A DNA stretch of 64,000 nt from Pseudomonas entomophila L48 (GTDB lineage Bacteria; Pseudomonadota; Gammaproteobacteria; Pseudomonadales; Pseudomonadaceae). Every line of letters starts with the position of its first letter. Positions within the stretch are counted from its first letter, which is position 1. Shown here one piece after another: positions 9,855 to 19,833 of this stretch. The DNA is taken from NCBI RefSeq assembly GCF_000026105.1, contig NC_008027.1, positions 1,050,501 through 1,114,500 of the forward strand. Reading direction: 5' to 3'. The notes below the pieces were generated by a model. It searched no databases. It was not told the origin of the DNA and saw only the letters and a program-made list of their open reading frames with translations. A program made the position numbers and the translations under genes.

Positions 9855-10640
9855 ATGTTCGAGCGTCTGCGTGAAGATATCCAGAGTGTTTTCCATCGTG
9901 ACCCGGCGGCGCGCAATGCCTTCGAAGTACTGACCTGCTACCCCGGCATGCATGCGATCTGGCTGCATCGGCTGGGGCACGCCCTGTGGGTCCGCGACTT
10001 CAAGTGGCTGGCGCGCCTGGTGTCGAACTTCGGTCGCTGGATGACCGGCATCGAGATTCACCCCGGTGCCACCATCGGCCGGCGCTTCTTTATTGACCAC
10101 GGCATGGGCATCGTCATTGGCGAGACCGCCGAGATTGGCGATGACGTCACGCTCTACCAGGGTGTGACCCTGGGCGGCACCAGCTGGAACAAGGGCAAGC
10201 GCCACCCCACGTTGGAGGATGGCGTGGTGGTGGGGGCTGGCGCCAAGGTGCTGGGGCCGTTCACTGTCGGTGCCGGTGCCAAGATCGGCTCCAACGCCGT
10301 GGTCACCAAGGCGGTGCCGGCCGGCGCCACCGCAGTCGGCATTCCGGGGCGGATCATCGTCAAGGTCGAAGACGACGCGGTCGAGGCCAAGCGCAAGGCG
10401 ATGGCCGAGAAGATCGGCTTCGACGCCTATGGCGTCAGCGGCGACATGCCCGACCCGGTGGCGCGCGCCATCGGCCAGATGCTCGACCACCTGCAGGCAG
10501 TCGACGAGCGGTTGGAGGGGATGTGTGGCGCGATGACCAGGATGGGTAGCGACTACTGTGCCAAGGAACTGCCGGCACTGCCTGCCGACGACTTCGCTGA
10601 AGTGAAGCAGGTGGCCCGGGGCGACACTCAGTCGCATTGA
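9855..10640 (+). CDS. cysE: Serine O-acetyltransferase CysE
   Basis: 261 residues. CysE acetylates serine with acetyl-CoA to give O-acetylserine, the cysteine precursor. It has the short N-terminal helical region and then left-handed beta-helix hexapeptide repeats, best seen from [19 protein letters not shown] through [20 protein letters not shown] to [20 protein letters not shown]. The histidine in IDHGMG is the catalytic-base region of the family. Placement just before the isc operon links cysteine supply with IscS, which takes sulfur from cysteine. A terminator follows the stop by about 15 bases. Confidence 0.95.
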   Translation: MFERLREDIQSVFHRDPAARNAFEVLTCYPGMHAIWLHRLGHALWVRDFKWLARLVSNFGRWMTGIEIHPGATIGRRFFIDHGMGIVIGETAEIGDDVTLYQGVTLGGTSWNKGKRHPTLEDGVVVGAGAKVLGPFTVGAGAKIGSNAVVTKAVPAGATAVGIPGRIIVKVEDDAVEAKRKAMAEKIGFDAYGVSGDMPDPVARAIGQMLDHLQAVDERLEGMCGAMTRMGSDYCAKELPALPADDFAEVKQVARGDTQSH

Positions 10641-10655
10641 TTCCGCCGGCCCGAC

Positions 10656-10684
10656 ACAAGGGGCGTGTGCTTTGCGCCCCTTGT
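10656..10684 (+). terminator. Rho-independent terminator after cysE
   Basis: Perfect 10-bp stem ACAAGGGGCG / CGCCCCTTGT with a nine-base loop. It separates trmJ-cysE from the isc operon. The T tract is short, so its strength is uncertain. Confidence 0.75.
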
Positions 10685-10714
10685 CTGCTACACTCGCGCC
10701 CGCCTTCCACATGC

Positions 10715-10772
10715 ATACCCGACTAAAGCACTAGGTCTAATAGTTGACTTAAATGCTCGGGAATCGCATACT
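10715..10772 (+). promoter_or_regulatory. isc operon promoter with two IscR-like operator sites
   Basis: Two adjacent sequences resemble the E. coli type 1 IscR site (ATASYYGACT, AT-rich centre, then a symmetric half). Site 1 at 10715-10739 starts ATACCCGACTAAAGC; site 2 at 10740-10764 starts ATAGTTGACTTAAATG. TTGACT at 10744-10749 (inside site 2) and CATACT at 10767-10772 make a -35/-10 pair with a 17-bp spacer, so bound IscR would cover the promoter. This fits autorepression by [2Fe-2S]-IscR, as known in E. coli. Confidence 0.75.
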
Positions 10773-10809
10773 CGCACACATCTTGTAACTCCCGTGGTAA
10801 CCACACGCC

Positions 10810-11301
10810 ATGCGACTGACTACCAAAGGCCGATACGCCGTGACCGCCATGCTCGACCTGGCGTTGCACGCGCAGCATGGGCCGGTGTCTTTGGCCGATA
10901 TTTCCGAGCGCCAGGGCATTTCCCTCTCTTATCTGGAACAGCTGTTCGCCAAGCTGCGCCGCAGCAGCCTGGTTTCCAGCGTTCGCGGCCCGGGCGGCGG
11001 CTACCAGCTGTCGCGCGGCATGGAAACCATCCAGGTGGCCCAGGTCATCGACGCGGTCAACGAATCGGTCGATGCCACCCGTTGCCAGGGCCTGGGGGAT
11101 TGCCATGCCGGTGATACCTGCCTGACCCACCACCTGTGGTGCGACCTGAGCCAGCAGATCCACGAATTCCTCAGCGGCATCAGCCTGGCCGACCTCGTCA
11201 TGCGCCGCGAGGTGCAGGAAGTCGCCCAGCGCCAAGACCTGCGCCGTGTCGCCGGCCGGGTTGCCCTGCTGGACAAGATTGAGACGTCCGCCGTCGACTG
11301 A
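10810..11301 (+). CDS. iscR: Rrf2-family Fe-S-sensing regulator IscR
   Basis: 163 residues. The winged helix-turn-helix is visible in residues 1-70 ([20 protein letters not shown], then [12 protein letters not shown]). The [2Fe-2S] ligands match E. coli exactly: Cys92, Cys98, Cys104 and His107 in [17 protein letters not shown]. Holo-IscR represses the isc operon; apo-IscR acts on other promoters. It is first in the operon, 169 bp after cysE, behind two candidate IscR sites. Confidence 0.97.
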   Translation: MRLTTKGRYAVTAMLDLALHAQHGPVSLADISERQGISLSYLEQLFAKLRRSSLVSSVRGPGGGYQLSRGMETIQVAQVIDAVNESVDATRCQGLGDCHAGDTCLTHHLWCDLSQQIHEFLSGISLADLVMRREVQEVAQRQDLRRVAGRVALLDKIETSAVD

Positions 11302-11346
11302 AAACAGCAGCGACGAGCGACGCCACCGCCTGATAGGAGATACTCA

Positions 11347-12561
11347 ATGAAGTTGCCGATCTACCTCGATTACTCCGCGACCACCCCGGTCGATCCCCGT
11401 GTCGCCCAGAAGATGGCCGAGTGCCTGCTGGTCGACGGGAACTTCGGTAACCCGGCCTCGCGTTCCCACGTGTTTGGCTGGAAGGCTGAAGAAGCAGTCG
11501 AGAACGGCCGCCGCCAGGTCGCCGAGCTGATCAACGCCGACCCGCGCGAAATCGTCTGGACCAGCGGTGCCACCGAGTCCGACAACCTGGCGCTCAAGGG
11601 CGTGGCGCACTTCTATCAGACCAAGGGCAAGCACATCATCACCTCCAAGATCGAGCACAAGGCGGTCCTGGACACCGCTCGCCAGCTCGAGCGTGAAGGT
11701 TTCGAAGTCACCTACCTGGAGCCCGGCGAAGACGGCATCGTCACCCCGGCCATGGTTGAAGCCGCCCTGCGCGACGACACCATCCTGGTCTCGCTGATGC
11801 ACGTGAACAACGAAGTCGGCTCGATCAACGACATCGCCGCCATTGGTGAACTGACCCGTTCGCGCGGCGTGCTGTTCCATGTCGACGCCGCCCAGTCGGC
11901 GGGCAAGGTCGAGATCGACGTGCAAAAGCTGAAGGTCGACCTGATGTCGTTCTCGGCGCACAAGGTCTACGGCCCGAAAGGCATCGGCGCGCTGTACGTC
12001 AGCCGCAAGCCGCGGGTGCGCCTGGAAGCCATCATTCACGGCGGTGGCCATGAGCGCGGCATGCGTTCGGGCACCCTGCCAACCCACCAGATCGTCGGCA
12101 TGGGCGAAGCCTTCGCCATCGCCAAGCAGGAAATGGCCGCTGAAAACGTGCGCATCAAGGCCCTGAGCGACCGCTTCTTCAAGCAGGTCTCGGACCTCGA
12201 AGAGCTGTACGTCAACGGCAGCCAGACCGCCCGCGTGCCGCACAACCTGAACCTGAGCTTCAACTACGTCGAAGGCGAGTCGCTGCTGATGTCCCTGAAG
12301 GATATCGCCGTATCGTCCGGTTCGGCCTGCACCTCCGCTTCGCTCGAACCGTCCTACGTCCTGCGTGCCCTGGGTCGCAACGACGAACTGGCGCACAGCT
12401 CGATCCGCTTCTCCTTCGGCCGCTTCACCACCGAGGAAGAAGTCGACTACGCCGCGCAGGAAGTCTGCAAGGCAGTCAACAAGCTGCGTGAATTGTCGCC
12501 GCTGTGGGACATGTACAAAGACGGCGTCGACATCTCCAAGATCGAGTGGGCCGCCCACTAA
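11347..12561 (+). CDS. iscS: Cysteine desulfurase IscS
   Basis: 404 residues, the same length as E. coli IscS. A PLP enzyme that removes sulfur from cysteine as a persulfide and passes it to IscU and to tRNA thiolation enzymes. The PLP-binding Lys206 is in [12 protein letters not shown] and the persulfide-carrying Cys328 is in [14 protein letters not shown], both at the E. coli positions. It begins [14 protein letters not shown] with an AGGAG sequence upstream, 45 bp after iscR. Complete and ordinary. Confidence 0.98.
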   Translation: MKLPIYLDYSATTPVDPRVAQKMAECLLVDGNFGNPASRSHVFGWKAEEAVENGRRQVAELINADPREIVWTSGATESDNLALKGVAHFYQTKGKHIITSKIEHKAVLDTARQLEREGFEVTYLEPGEDGIVTPAMVEAALRDDTILVSLMHVNNEVGSINDIAAIGELTRSRGVLFHVDAAQSAGKVEIDVQKLKVDLMSFSAHKVYGPKGIGALYVSRKPRVRLEAIIHGGGHERGMRSGTLPTHQIVGMGEAFAIAKQEMAAENVRIKALSDRFFKQVSDLEELYVNGSQTARVPHNLNLSFNYVEGESLLMSLKDIAVSSGSACTSASLEPSYVLRALGRNDELAHSSIRFSFGRFTTEEEVDYAAQEVCKAVNKLRELSPLWDMYKDGVDISKIEWAAH

Positions 12562-12607
12562 GCAGTCGCCGGCAAGAGCGGCTCCCTGATGAGGAAGGAA
12601 TTGCACC

Positions 12608-12994
12608 ATGGCATACAGTGAAAAGGTCATCGACCACTACGAAAACCCGCGCAACGTCGGCAAGATGAACGCCGATGATCCGGATGTTGGCACCGGCATG
12701 GTCGGCGCCCCGGCCTGCGGTGACGTGATGCGTCTGCAGATCAAGGTCAACGAGCAGGGCGTCATCGAAGACGCCAAGTTCAAGACTTACGGCTGCGGTT
12801 CGGCCATCGCCTCCAGCTCCCTCGCCACCGAGTGGATGAAGGGCAAGACCCTGGACGAAGCCGAGACCATCAAGAACACCCAGCTGGCTGAAGAGCTGGC
12901 GTTGCCGCCGGTCAAGATCCACTGCTCCGTGCTCGCCGAAGATGCCATCAAGGCCGCTGTTCGCGATTACAAGCAGAAAAAAGGCTTGATCTGA
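12608..12994 (+). CDS. iscU: Fe-S cluster scaffold IscU
   Basis: 128 residues. The scaffold on which [2Fe-2S] clusters are built. All ligands are in place: Cys37 (GAPACGDV), Cys63 (YGCGSA), His105 and Cys106 (KIHCSVLAE), and the HscA recognition motif LPPVK at 99-103. AGGAAGGAA precedes ATG 12608. Operon position is third, after iscS. Confidence 0.98.
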   Translation: MAYSEKVIDHYENPRNVGKMNADDPDVGTGMVGAPACGDVMRLQIKVNEQGVIEDAKFKTYGCGSAIASSSLATEWMKGKTLDEAETIKNTQLAEELALPPVKIHCSVLAEDAIKAAVRDYKQKKGLI

Positions 12995-13022
12995 GTCGCC
13001 TGACGCAAGGTAAGGAGTTCTG

Positions 13023-13346
13023 ATGGCTATCAGCATGACAGAAGCCGCCGCCAACCACATTCGCCGCTCCCTCGACGGGCGCGGCAAGGGTGAGGGCATT
13101 CGCCTGGGCGTGCGCACCACCGGCTGCTCGGGCCTGGCCTACGTGCTGGAGTTCGTTGATGAACTGGCAGAAGAAGACCAGGTGTTCGAGAACCATGGCG
13201 TGAAGGTCATCATCGACCCGAAAAGCCTGGTCTATCTCGATGGCACCGAGCTGGACTTCGTCAAGGAAGGGTTGAACGAAGGCTTCAAGTTCAACAACCC
13301 CAACGTGCGCGGTGAGTGTGGCTGCGGCGAAAGCTTCAATGTCTGA
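13023..13346 (+). CDS. iscA: A-type Fe-S carrier IscA
   Basis: 107 residues. Carries Fe-S clusters or iron to acceptor proteins. The three conserved cysteines are Cys35 (TTGCSGLAY), Cys99 and Cys101 (GECGCGESF). ATG 13023 has AAGGAG seven bases upstream. It ends eight bases before hscB. Confidence 0.98.
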   Translation: MAISMTEAAANHIRRSLDGRGKGEGIRLGVRTTGCSGLAYVLEFVDELAEEDQVFENHGVKVIIDPKSLVYLDGTELDFVKEGLNEGFKFNNPNVRGECGCGESFNV

Positions 13347-13354
13347 GGCTTGAC

Positions 13355-13876
13355 GTGGGTACTCCTTGCCATTACGCCCTGTTCGACCTGCAGCCGGCCT
13401 TCCGCCTGGACCTCGACAAGCTGGCCGTTCGCTACCGCGAACTGGCTCGCGAGGTCCATCCTGACCGCTTCGCCGACGCCTCCGAGCGCGAGCAGCGGGT
13501 TGCCCTGGAAAAGTCCGCCGCGCTGAACGACGCCTACCAGACCTTGCGCAGCGCGCCGCGGCGCGCCCGTTACCTGCTGGCCATCGGTGGCCACGAAGTG
13601 CCCCAGGAAGTCACCGTGCACGACCCGGACTTCCTGCTGCAGCAGATGCAGTGGCGCGAAGAGCTCGAAGAGCTGCAGGACGAAGCCGATCTCGACGGTG
13701 TCGGTGTGTTCAAGAAGCGGCTCAAAGTCGCTCAGGACACGCTGAACGATGACTTCGCCGACTGTTGGGATGACGCTGCCCAGCGCGACAAGGCCGAACG
13801 CCTGATGCGCCGCATGCAGTTCCTCGACAAGCTCGCCCAAGAAGTGCGCCAACTGGAAGAGCGCCTCGACGATTAA
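13355..13876 (+). CDS. hscB: Fe-S assembly J-domain co-chaperone HscB
   Basis: 173 residues from GTG 13355 ([16 protein letters not shown]); the open frame runs further upstream inside iscA but without family sequence. The J-domain has the HPD motif in [12 protein letters not shown] near residue 32, and a C-terminal three-helix bundle that binds IscU. HscB brings IscU to HscA and stimulates its ATPase. Confidence 0.96.
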   Translation: MGTPCHYALFDLQPAFRLDLDKLAVRYRELAREVHPDRFADASEREQRVALEKSAALNDAYQTLRSAPRRARYLLAIGGHEVPQEVTVHDPDFLLQQMQWREELEELQDEADLDGVGVFKKRLKVAQDTLNDDFADCWDDAAQRDKAERLMRRMQFLDKLAQEVRQLEERLDD

Positions 13877-13918
13877 TCCCGGCGTTGCCGTGACGACGCC
13901 TAAGGTACTCAGATAAGC

Positions 13919-15781
13919 ATGGCCCTACTGCAGATCGCCGAACCCGGTCAGAGCCCCCAGCCGCACCAGCGCCGCCTGGCGGTGGGCATCGACCTGGGCA
14001 CCACCAACTCCCTCGTCGCCGCGTTGCGCAGCGGGCGCAGCGAACCGCTGCCCGATGCGCAGGGCAACGTTATCCTGCCGTCCGCTGTGCGTTATCTCGC
14101 CAATGGTGTGGAAGTCGGTCTGGGCGCGCGCGAAGCCGCCCCCAGCGACCCGCTCAACAGCATCCTGTCGGTCAAGCGCCTGATGGGGCGTGGCCTGGCG
14201 GACGTCAAGCAGTTGGGCGAGCAGCTGCCGTACCGCTTTGTCGGCGGCGAGTCGCACATGCCGTTCATCGACACCGTCCAGGGGCCGAAAAGCCCGGTGG
14301 AAGTGTCGGCCGACATCCTCAAGGTGCTGCGTCAGCGCGCCGAGGACACGCTCGGTGGTGAACTGGTCGGTGCGGTGATCACTGTGCCTGCCTATTTCGA
14401 TGATGCCCAACGCCAGGCCACCAAGGACGCCGCCAAGCTGGCCGGCCTCAATGTCTTGCGCCTGCTCAACGAGCCGACCGCGGCAGCCGTGGCCTATGGC
14501 CTGGACCAGCATGCCGAAGGCGTCGTGGCGATCTTCGACCTGGGCGGTGGTACCTTCGACATCTCCATCCTGCGCCTGACCGCCGGTGTCTTCGAAGTCC
14601 TGGCCACCGGGGGCGACACGGCCCTGGGCGGTGACGACTTCGACCACGCGATCGCCGGCTGGATCATCGAGCAGGCCGGCTTGTCCGCCGACCTCGACCC
14701 GGCCACCCAGCGCCTGCTGCTGCAGACTGCCTGCGCCGCCAAGGAAGCCTTGACCGACAGCGAAGCGGTCAGCGTCCAGCATGGCGCCTGGCAGGGCGAG
14801 CTGACCCGTGGCGCTTTCGAAGCCATGATCGAGCCGATGATCGCCCGCAGCCTCAAGGCCTGCCGCCGCGCCGTGCGCGACAGCGGCATCGAGCTGGAAG
14901 AAGTCGGCGCGGTGGTGATGGTCGGTGGTTCGACCCGCGTGCCGCGTGTGCGCGAGGCGGTCGGTAGCCTGTTCGGGCGAACCCCGCTGACCTCCATCGA
15001 CCCGGACCAGGTGGTCGCCATTGGCGCCGCGATCCAGGCCGACACGCTTGCTGGCAACCGCCGCGAGGGTGGCGAACTGCTGCTGCTCGACGTCATCCCG
15101 TTGTCCCTCGGTCTCGAGACCATGGGCGGCCTGATGGAGAAGGTGATCCCGCGCAACACCACGATTCCCGTGGCGCGCGCCCAGGAATTCACCACGTATA
15201 AAGATGGCCAGTCGGCCATGATGATCCACGTGCTGCAGGGTGAGCGCGAACTGATCAGCGACTGCCGCTCGCTGGCGCGCTTCGAACTGCGCGGTATCCC
15301 GGCCATGGTGGCGGGCGCGGCGAAGATCCGTGTCACCTTCCAGGTCGACGCCGACGGCCTGCTCAGCGTCGCGGCCCGCGAGCTGGGCTCGGGCGTGGAG
15401 TCGAGCATCCAGGTCAAGCCGTCCTACGGCCTGACCGACGGCGAGATCGCCCGAATGCTCAAGGATTCCTTCGAGCACGCCGGCGCCGACAAGCACGCCC
15501 GCCAGCTGCGCGAGCACCAAGTGGACGCCGAACGCCTGCTCGAAGCGGTGCAGGGCGCCCTGGACGCCGACGGCGAGCGCCTGCTCAGTGATGACGAGCG
15601 CGAGGCCATCGCGTTCCAGATGCAAGAATTGCGTGATTTGCTCACCGGCACCGATGGCGCCGCCATCGAGCAGCAGACCAAGCGTCTGTCGCAGGTGACC
15701 GATGCATTTGCCGCCCGTCGCCTTGATTCGACGGTCAAAGCCGCACTGGCCGGGCGCAACCTGAATGAGATCGAGGAGTAA
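13919..15781 (+). CDS. hscA: Fe-S assembly Hsp70 chaperone HscA
   Basis: 620 residues (E. coli 616). A specialised Hsp70 that uses ATP to release the cluster from IscU. Nucleotide-binding motifs are visible: [13 protein letters not shown] near residue 23, [13 protein letters not shown] near 188, [12 protein letters not shown] near 205 and [15 protein letters not shown] near 340. The substrate-binding domain follows from about residue 400. ATG 13919 is 42 bp after hscB, and the stop is three bases before fdx. Confidence 0.97.
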   Translation: MALLQIAEPGQSPQPHQRRLAVGIDLGTTNSLVAALRSGRSEPLPDAQGNVILPSAVRYLANGVEVGLGAREAAPSDPLNSILSVKRLMGRGLADVKQLGEQLPYRFVGGESHMPFIDTVQGPKSPVEVSADILKVLRQRAEDTLGGELVGAVITVPAYFDDAQRQATKDAAKLAGLNVLRLLNEPTAAAVAYGLDQHAEGVVAIFDLGGGTFDISILRLTAGVFEVLATGGDTALGGDDFDHAIAGWIIEQAGLSADLDPATQRLLLQTACAAKEALTDSEAVSVQHGAWQGELTRGAFEAMIEPMIARSLKACRRAVRDSGIELEEVGAVVMVGGSTRVPRVREAVGSLFGRTPLTSIDPDQVVAIGAAIQADTLAGNRREGGELLLLDVIPLSLGLETMGGLMEKVIPRNTTIPVARAQEFTTYKDGQSAMMIHVLQGERELISDCRSLARFELRGIPAMVAGAAKIRVTFQVDADGLLSVAARELGSGVESSIQVKPSYGLTDGEIARMLKDSFEHAGADKHARQLREHQVDAERLLEAVQGALDADGERLLSDDEREAIAFQMQELRDLLTGTDGAAIEQQTKRLSQVTDAFAARRLDSTVKAALAGRNLNEIEE

Positions 15782-15784
15782 CCG

Positions 15785-16126
15785 ATGCCCCAGGTGATTT
15801 TCCTGCCGCACGAGAAGTTCTGCCCGGATGGGCTGGTGGTTGAAGTGGAGCCGGGCACCAACATCCTGGAGCTGGCCCACGAGCACCACATCGAGATGGA
15901 AAGCGCCTGTGGCGGCGTGTGCGCCTGCACCACCTGCCACTGCATCGTGCGCCAAGGCTTCGACTCGCTCGAGGAAGCCGATGAGCTCGAAGAGGACATG
16001 CTGGACAAGGCCTGGGGCCTGGAAGCGCAGTCGCGCCTGGCCTGCCAGGTGATCGTCGGTGAGGAAGACCTCACCATCGAGATCCCCAAATACTCGCTCA
16101 ACCACGCCGCCGAAGCGCCGCACTGA
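15785..16126 (+). CDS. fdx: [2Fe-2S] ferredoxin of the ISC system
   Basis: 113 residues. Supplies electrons for cluster assembly. Adrenodoxin-type ligands Cys42, Cys48, Cys51 and Cys87 are present (ESACGGVCACTTCHC and SRLACQVIV), with the additional Cys46 known from E. coli Fdx. It lies three bases after hscA with a tight operon junction. Confidence 0.97.
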   Translation: MPQVIFLPHEKFCPDGLVVEVEPGTNILELAHEHHIEMESACGGVCACTTCHCIVRQGFDSLEEADELEEDMLDKAWGLEAQSRLACQVIVGEEDLTIEIPKYSLNHAAEAPH

Positions 16127-16137
16127 GGGTGTCCAGC

Positions 16138-16338
16138 ATGAGTCTGAAATGGATTGATGTACTTGAGATCGCCATCCAGCTTGCCGAAAGCAAGCCCGAG
16201 GTCGATCCTCGTTACGTGAATTTCGTCGATCTGCACCGCTGGGTGCTGGCACTGCCCGACTTCAGCGACGATCCGTCGCGCGGCGGCGAGAAGGTGCTCG
16301 AGGCCATCCAGGCGGCCTGGATCGAAGAAGCCGACTGA
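16138..16338 (+). CDS. iscX: Fe-S assembly protein IscX (YfhJ)
   Basis: A 66-residue acidic protein starting MSLKWIDVLEIAIQL at ATG 16138; a GTG three codons earlier is possible but atypical. IscX binds IscS and is thought to modulate the frataxin-regulated rate of cluster synthesis. The conserved DPRYVNFVDLHRWVLAL segment is present. It is last in the isc operon and is followed by a terminator. Confidence 0.96.
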   Translation: MSLKWIDVLEIAIQLAESKPEVDPRYVNFVDLHRWVLALPDFSDDPSRGGEKVLEAIQAAWIEEAD

Positions 16339-16352
16339 GCGCACGCTGCAGG

Positions 16353-16382
16353 TTAGGCAATCCCCTGGAACCCGCGTATAAT
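16353..16382 (+). promoter_or_regulatory. Candidate ndk promoter inside the isc terminator
   Basis: TATAAT at 16377-16382 is a perfect sigma-70 -10 element, with TTAGGC at 16353-16358 as a poor -35 at 18-bp spacing. Transcription would start near 16389, leaving a leader of about 40 bases before ndk. The evidence is positional, and the -35 is weak. Confidence 0.5.
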
Positions 16383-16397
16383 TCGCGGGTTTAATTT
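16370..16397 (+). terminator. isc operon terminator
   Basis: Stem ACCCGCG / CGCGGGT with loop TATAATT, then TTAATTTTT. It ends about 30 bases after iscX. The loop happens to be a perfect -10 hexamer (see the following promoter entry). Confidence 0.85.
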
Positions 16398-16427
16398 TTC
16401 GCAACACTCAATATTCTGGAGTTTTCC

Positions 16428-16853
16428 ATGGCTGTTCAACGTACTTTCTCGATCATCAAGCCTGACGCCGTCGCCAAAAACGTCATCGGCAAGATCACCA
16501 CTCGCTTCGAAGAAGCCGGCCTGAAAATCGTCGCTTCGAAAATCAAGCAACTGTCGAAAGCCGAAGCCGAAGGCTTCTACGCCGAGCACAGCGCTCGTGG
16601 TTTCTTCGGTGACCTGGTTGCTTTCATGACTTCCGGCCCGGTCGTTGTCCAGGTTCTGGAAGGCGAGAACGCCATCGCTCTGAACCGTGAGCTGATGGGC
16701 GCCACCAACCCTAAAGAAGCTGCTCCAGGCACCATCCGTGCCGACTTCGCCGAGTCGATCGACGCCAACGCCGTTCACGGTTCGGACTCCGAAGCCGCTG
16801 CCGCTCGCGAAATCGCTTACTTCTTCGCAGCTACCGAGGTAACCACTCGCTAA
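16428..16853 (+). CDS. ndk: Nucleoside diphosphate kinase
   Basis: 141 residues. Transfers the terminal phosphate between nucleoside triphosphates and diphosphates through a phosphohistidine, here His117 in [11 protein letters not shown]. The N-terminal [10 protein letters not shown] and the Kpn-loop region are intact. TGGAGTTTTCC precedes ATG 16428. It is 30 bp from rlmN, which may be co-transcribed. Confidence 0.98.
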   Translation: MAVQRTFSIIKPDAVAKNVIGKITTRFEEAGLKIVASKIKQLSKAEAEGFYAEHSARGFFGDLVAFMTSGPVVVQVLEGENAIALNRELMGATNPKEAAPGTIRADFAESIDANAVHGSDSEAAAAREIAYFFAATEVTTR

Positions 16854-16883
16854 GCGAAAGCTTACGGGTGTGAGGGTGAATCC

Positions 16884-18023
16884 ATGACGACATCGACTGG
16901 CAAGATCAACCTGCTGGGGCTGACCCTGGCGGAAATGGAACAGTTCTTCGACTCAATCGGGGAGAAGCGCTTCCGCGCCGGGCAGGTGATGAAATGGATT
17001 CACCATTTTGGCGTCGATGATTTCGCCGCCATGACCAATGTCGGCAAGGTCTTGCGCGAAAAGCTCGAGGCCGTTGCCGAGATTCGGGGCCCGGAAGTGG
17101 TCAGCGAAGACATTTCCGCCGACGGCACCCGCAAGTGGGTGGTTCGCGTTGCCTCCGGCAGCTGCGTAGAAACCGTCTACATCCCCACCGACGACCGCGG
17201 TACGCTGTGCGTATCGTCGCAAGCCGGCTGCGCCCTGGACTGCAGTTTCTGCTCCACCGGCAAGCAAGGCTTCAACAGCAACCTCACCGCCGCCGAAGTG
17301 ATCGGCCAGGTGTGGCTTGCCAACAAATCCTTCGGGACCGTCCCCGCCAAGATCGACCGCGCCATCACCAACGTGGTCATGATGGGCATGGGCGAGCCCC
17401 TGCTGAACTTCGACAATGTCATCGCCGCCATGAAGATCATGATGGAAGATCTGGGCTATGGCATCTCGAAGCGTCGCGTCACCTTGTCCACCTCGGGCGT
17501 GGTACCGATGATCGACGAGCTGGCCAAGCACATCGACGTGTCGCTGGCGCTGTCGCTGCACGCACCGAACGACGAGCTGCGCAACAAGCTGGTACCGATC
17601 AACAAGAAGTACCCGCTGAAGATGCTGCTGGAGTCGTGTATGGGCTACATGTCCACGCTCGGCGGCAAGCGCGTGCTCACCATCGAGTACACCCTGCTCA
17701 AGGATGTCAACGACCAGCCCGAGCACGCCGCGCAGATGATCGAGCTGCTGCGCGACGTACCGTGCAAGATCAACCTGATTCCGTTCAACCCGTTCCCGCA
17801 CTCGGGCTACGAGCGCCCCAGCAACAACGCCATCCGTCGTTTCCAGGACCTGCTGCACCACGGTGGGTTCAACGTCACCACCCGCACCACCCGCGGTGAC
17901 GACATCGATGCCGCCTGCGGCCAGTTGGTGGGCCAGGTCAACGACCGTACCCGCCGCAGCGAGCGCTACATTGCCGTGCGTCAGCTCGCCGACGAGCCGC
18001 AAGACAGCGCCGCGCGCCCCTGA
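16884..18023 (+). CDS. rlmN: Dual-specificity 23S rRNA/tRNA adenine-C2 methyltransferase RlmN
   Basis: 379 residues. A radical-SAM enzyme that methylates C2 of A2503 in 23S rRNA and A37 in some tRNAs. The [4Fe-4S] ligands are Cys116, Cys120 and Cys123 (CALDCSFC), and the resolving C-terminal cysteine is Cys345 in [21 protein letters not shown] near 169 is the SAM-binding region. It heads the conserved rlmN-pilF-rodZ-ispG-hisS-yfgM-bamB-der series and depends on the Fe-S assembly genes just upstream. Confidence 0.97.
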   Translation: MTTSTGKINLLGLTLAEMEQFFDSIGEKRFRAGQVMKWIHHFGVDDFAAMTNVGKVLREKLEAVAEIRGPEVVSEDISADGTRKWVVRVASGSCVETVYIPTDDRGTLCVSSQAGCALDCSFCSTGKQGFNSNLTAAEVIGQVWLANKSFGTVPAKIDRAITNVVMMGMGEPLLNFDNVIAAMKIMMEDLGYGISKRRVTLSTSGVVPMIDELAKHIDVSLALSLHAPNDELRNKLVPINKKYPLKMLLESCMGYMSTLGGKRVLTIEYTLLKDVNDQPEHAAQMIELLRDVPCKINLIPFNPFPHSGYERPSNNAIRRFQDLLHHGGFNVTTRTTRGDDIDAACGQLVGQVNDRTRRSERYIAVRQLADEPQDSAARP

Positions 18024-18037
18024 CGAGCACAGCACTC

Positions 18038-18799
18038 ATGACCCTGCGCACCGCGCTGTCGATCCTGACGCTTTCGCTGCTGGCCGGCTGCGTGTCCGGT
18101 GGCGCGGGCGATCCCCTGGCCAGCCGCCAGGGGCGTGAGGAGGCGGGGCGAGCCTACGTGCAGCTGGGGATGGGGTATTTGCAACAAGGTTTGACCGAGC
18201 AGGCCAAGGCGCCGCTGGGCAAGGCCTTGGCTCTGGATAGCCGCGATGCCGACGCCCATGCGGCGTTGGCCTTGGTGTTCCAGGCGCAAGACGAGCCCTT
18301 GCTCGCCACCCAGCACTTCCAGCAAGCGCTGGCCGTGCGCCCGGATGACACACGAATCCGCAACAACTACGGCAGTTTCCTATATGCTCAGGGCCGCTTT
18401 GGCGAAGCCCAGGCGATGTTCCGCCAGGCCGCCGCCGATACCCTGTATCCTGAGCGTTCCCGGGTCTACGAGAACCTGGGGCTGACGGCCCTGAAGCTGG
18501 GGCAGGGCGAGCAGGCCCGCGACTATCTGGAAAAAGCCCTTCGGCTCAATCAGCGGCAACCGAAGGCTTTGCTCGAAATGGCTGAGTTGTCCTACGAAAA
18601 CAGGCATTATGTGCCGGCCCGGGACTACTACGATCGATTCAGCCAGCTGAGCGACCAGAATGCCCGCAGCCTGCTGCTGGGCAGCCGCCTGGCCCGCGCC
18701 CTCGACGACCAGGGTGACGCGGCCCGCCTGGGCCAGCAATTACAACGACTTTATCCCGGTACGCCGGAATATCAGCAATACCTGTCGGAGCAACGATGA
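18038..18799 (+). CDS. pilF: Type IV pilus biogenesis lipoprotein PilF (TPR)
   Basis: 253 residues. A lipoprotein signal with lipobox SLLAGC (Cys18) is visible, then tandem tetratricopeptide repeats from about residue 40 to 220 (YLQQGLTEQAKAPLGKALAL, NYGSFLYAQGRFGEAQAMF, and more). In P. aeruginosa PilF is the outer-membrane pilotin that localises and assembles the PilQ secretin. It overlaps the rodZ start by four bases (ATGA). Confidence 0.92.
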   Translation: MTLRTALSILTLSLLAGCVSGGAGDPLASRQGREEAGRAYVQLGMGYLQQGLTEQAKAPLGKALALDSRDADAHAALALVFQAQDEPLLATQHFQQALAVRPDDTRIRNNYGSFLYAQGRFGEAQAMFRQAAADTLYPERSRVYENLGLTALKLGQGEQARDYLEKALRLNQRQPKALLEMAELSYENRHYVPARDYYDRFSQLSDQNARSLLLGSRLARALDDQGDAARLGQQLQRLYPGTPEYQQYLSEQR

Positions 18800-19830
18800 A
18801 AGCCGCGCACACTGAAGTAGCAGCAGCGACTCGCCAGAACCCCGGTGATGTCTTGCGCCAGGCCCGCGAGAAACGGGACTGGAGCCAGGCCGAGGTCGCT
18901 CGCAAGCTCAACCTCACGGTATCTTCGCTGAACAACCTGGAAAACGGCGCCTTCGACAAGCTGCCGGGGCACACCTTCGCCCGCGGCTACATCCGTGCCT
19001 ACGCCAAGCTGATGGACATGGACCAGGCACCGCTGGTCGAGGCGTTCGACCAGATCACCGGCACCCACGCCAAGGGCAGTGAAGTGCATGCCCTGGGCCG
19101 CATCGAGGAGCCGGTGCGCCTGTCCCACAACATCCTGCGCGTGGTCAGCCTGTTGCTGTTGGTGGCCGTGGTCGGTGGCAGCTTCCTCTGGTGGCAGGAC
19201 AATACCAGCCTGCGCGGCAAGGACCTGGCCAAGATCGCCCTGGAGCATGTCGAGGTCGAAAGCGCCGACGGCACCACCCAGATCCACCCGCTGGACGAGC
19301 CGGAAGACCAGGCCGTGAGCGAAGGCCAGCAGCCAGAAAGCGAAGCGCTGCCTCTGGAACCGGCCGCCAGCGAGCAGGCACCGGCCAGCACCGCCGAAGC
19401 CCCTGCGGCACCTTTAACCGCGCCTGCGCCGGCCGCACCCGTCACCGCGCCGCAAGCGCCGGTTGTTGCCGCGGCGCCAACCGCTCCGGCAGCGCCTGCC
19501 GCACCGGTTGCCCCGGCCGCTCCCGTGGCTGTCGCTCCCGCACCGGCTGCGCCGGCACCCGCCGTCGAGGCCGCGCCTGCTCCGGCCGGCAGCGCCAACG
19601 TACACATCCAGTTCACCGCCGATTGCTGGACCCAGGTCACCGACGGCAACGGCAAGGTGCTGTTCAGCGCCATCAAGCGCAAGGGCGATAACCTGGAACT
19701 GACCGGCAAGCCACCGTTCGCGGTACGCCTGGGCTTCGCCCGTGGCGCCCAGGTGAGCTACAACGGCCAGGCGGTCGATGTCGCTCCGTTCACCAGTGGC
19801 GAAACCGCTCGCCTGAAGTTGGGACAGTAA
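18796..19830 (+). CDS. rodZ: RodZ-like cell-shape protein (XRE helix-turn-helix, DUF4115)
   Basis: 344 residues. N-terminal helix-turn-helix at about 17-85 (LRQAREKRDWSQAEVARKL), one transmembrane helix at about 113-133, a long Ala/Pro-rich periplasmic linker at about 185-265, and a C-terminal DUF4115 domain (ADCWTQVTDGNGKVLF). RodZ links MreB filaments to the envelope; the helix-turn-helix serves as a protein-binding module. The low-complexity linker is likely to vary in length between strains. It lies directly before ispG. Confidence 0.9.
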   Translation: MKAAHTEVAAATRQNPGDVLRQAREKRDWSQAEVARKLNLTVSSLNNLENGAFDKLPGHTFARGYIRAYAKLMDMDQAPLVEAFDQITGTHAKGSEVHALGRIEEPVRLSHNILRVVSLLLLVAVVGGSFLWWQDNTSLRGKDLAKIALEHVEVESADGTTQIHPLDEPEDQAVSEGQQPESEALPLEPAASEQAPASTAEAPAAPLTAPAPAAPVTAPQAPVVAAAPTAPAAPAAPVAPAAPVAVAPAPAAPAPAVEAAPAPAGSANVHIQFTADCWTQVTDGNGKVLFSAIKRKGDNLELTGKPPFAVRLGFARGAQVSYNGQAVDVAPFTSGETARLKLGQ

Positions 19831-19833
19831 GTC

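Noticed and set aside
13925..16252. Open frame of about 775 codons on the minus strand opposite hscA-fdx
   Set aside because: Shadow of the conserved hscA and fdx genes, with low-complexity translation and no ribosome site.
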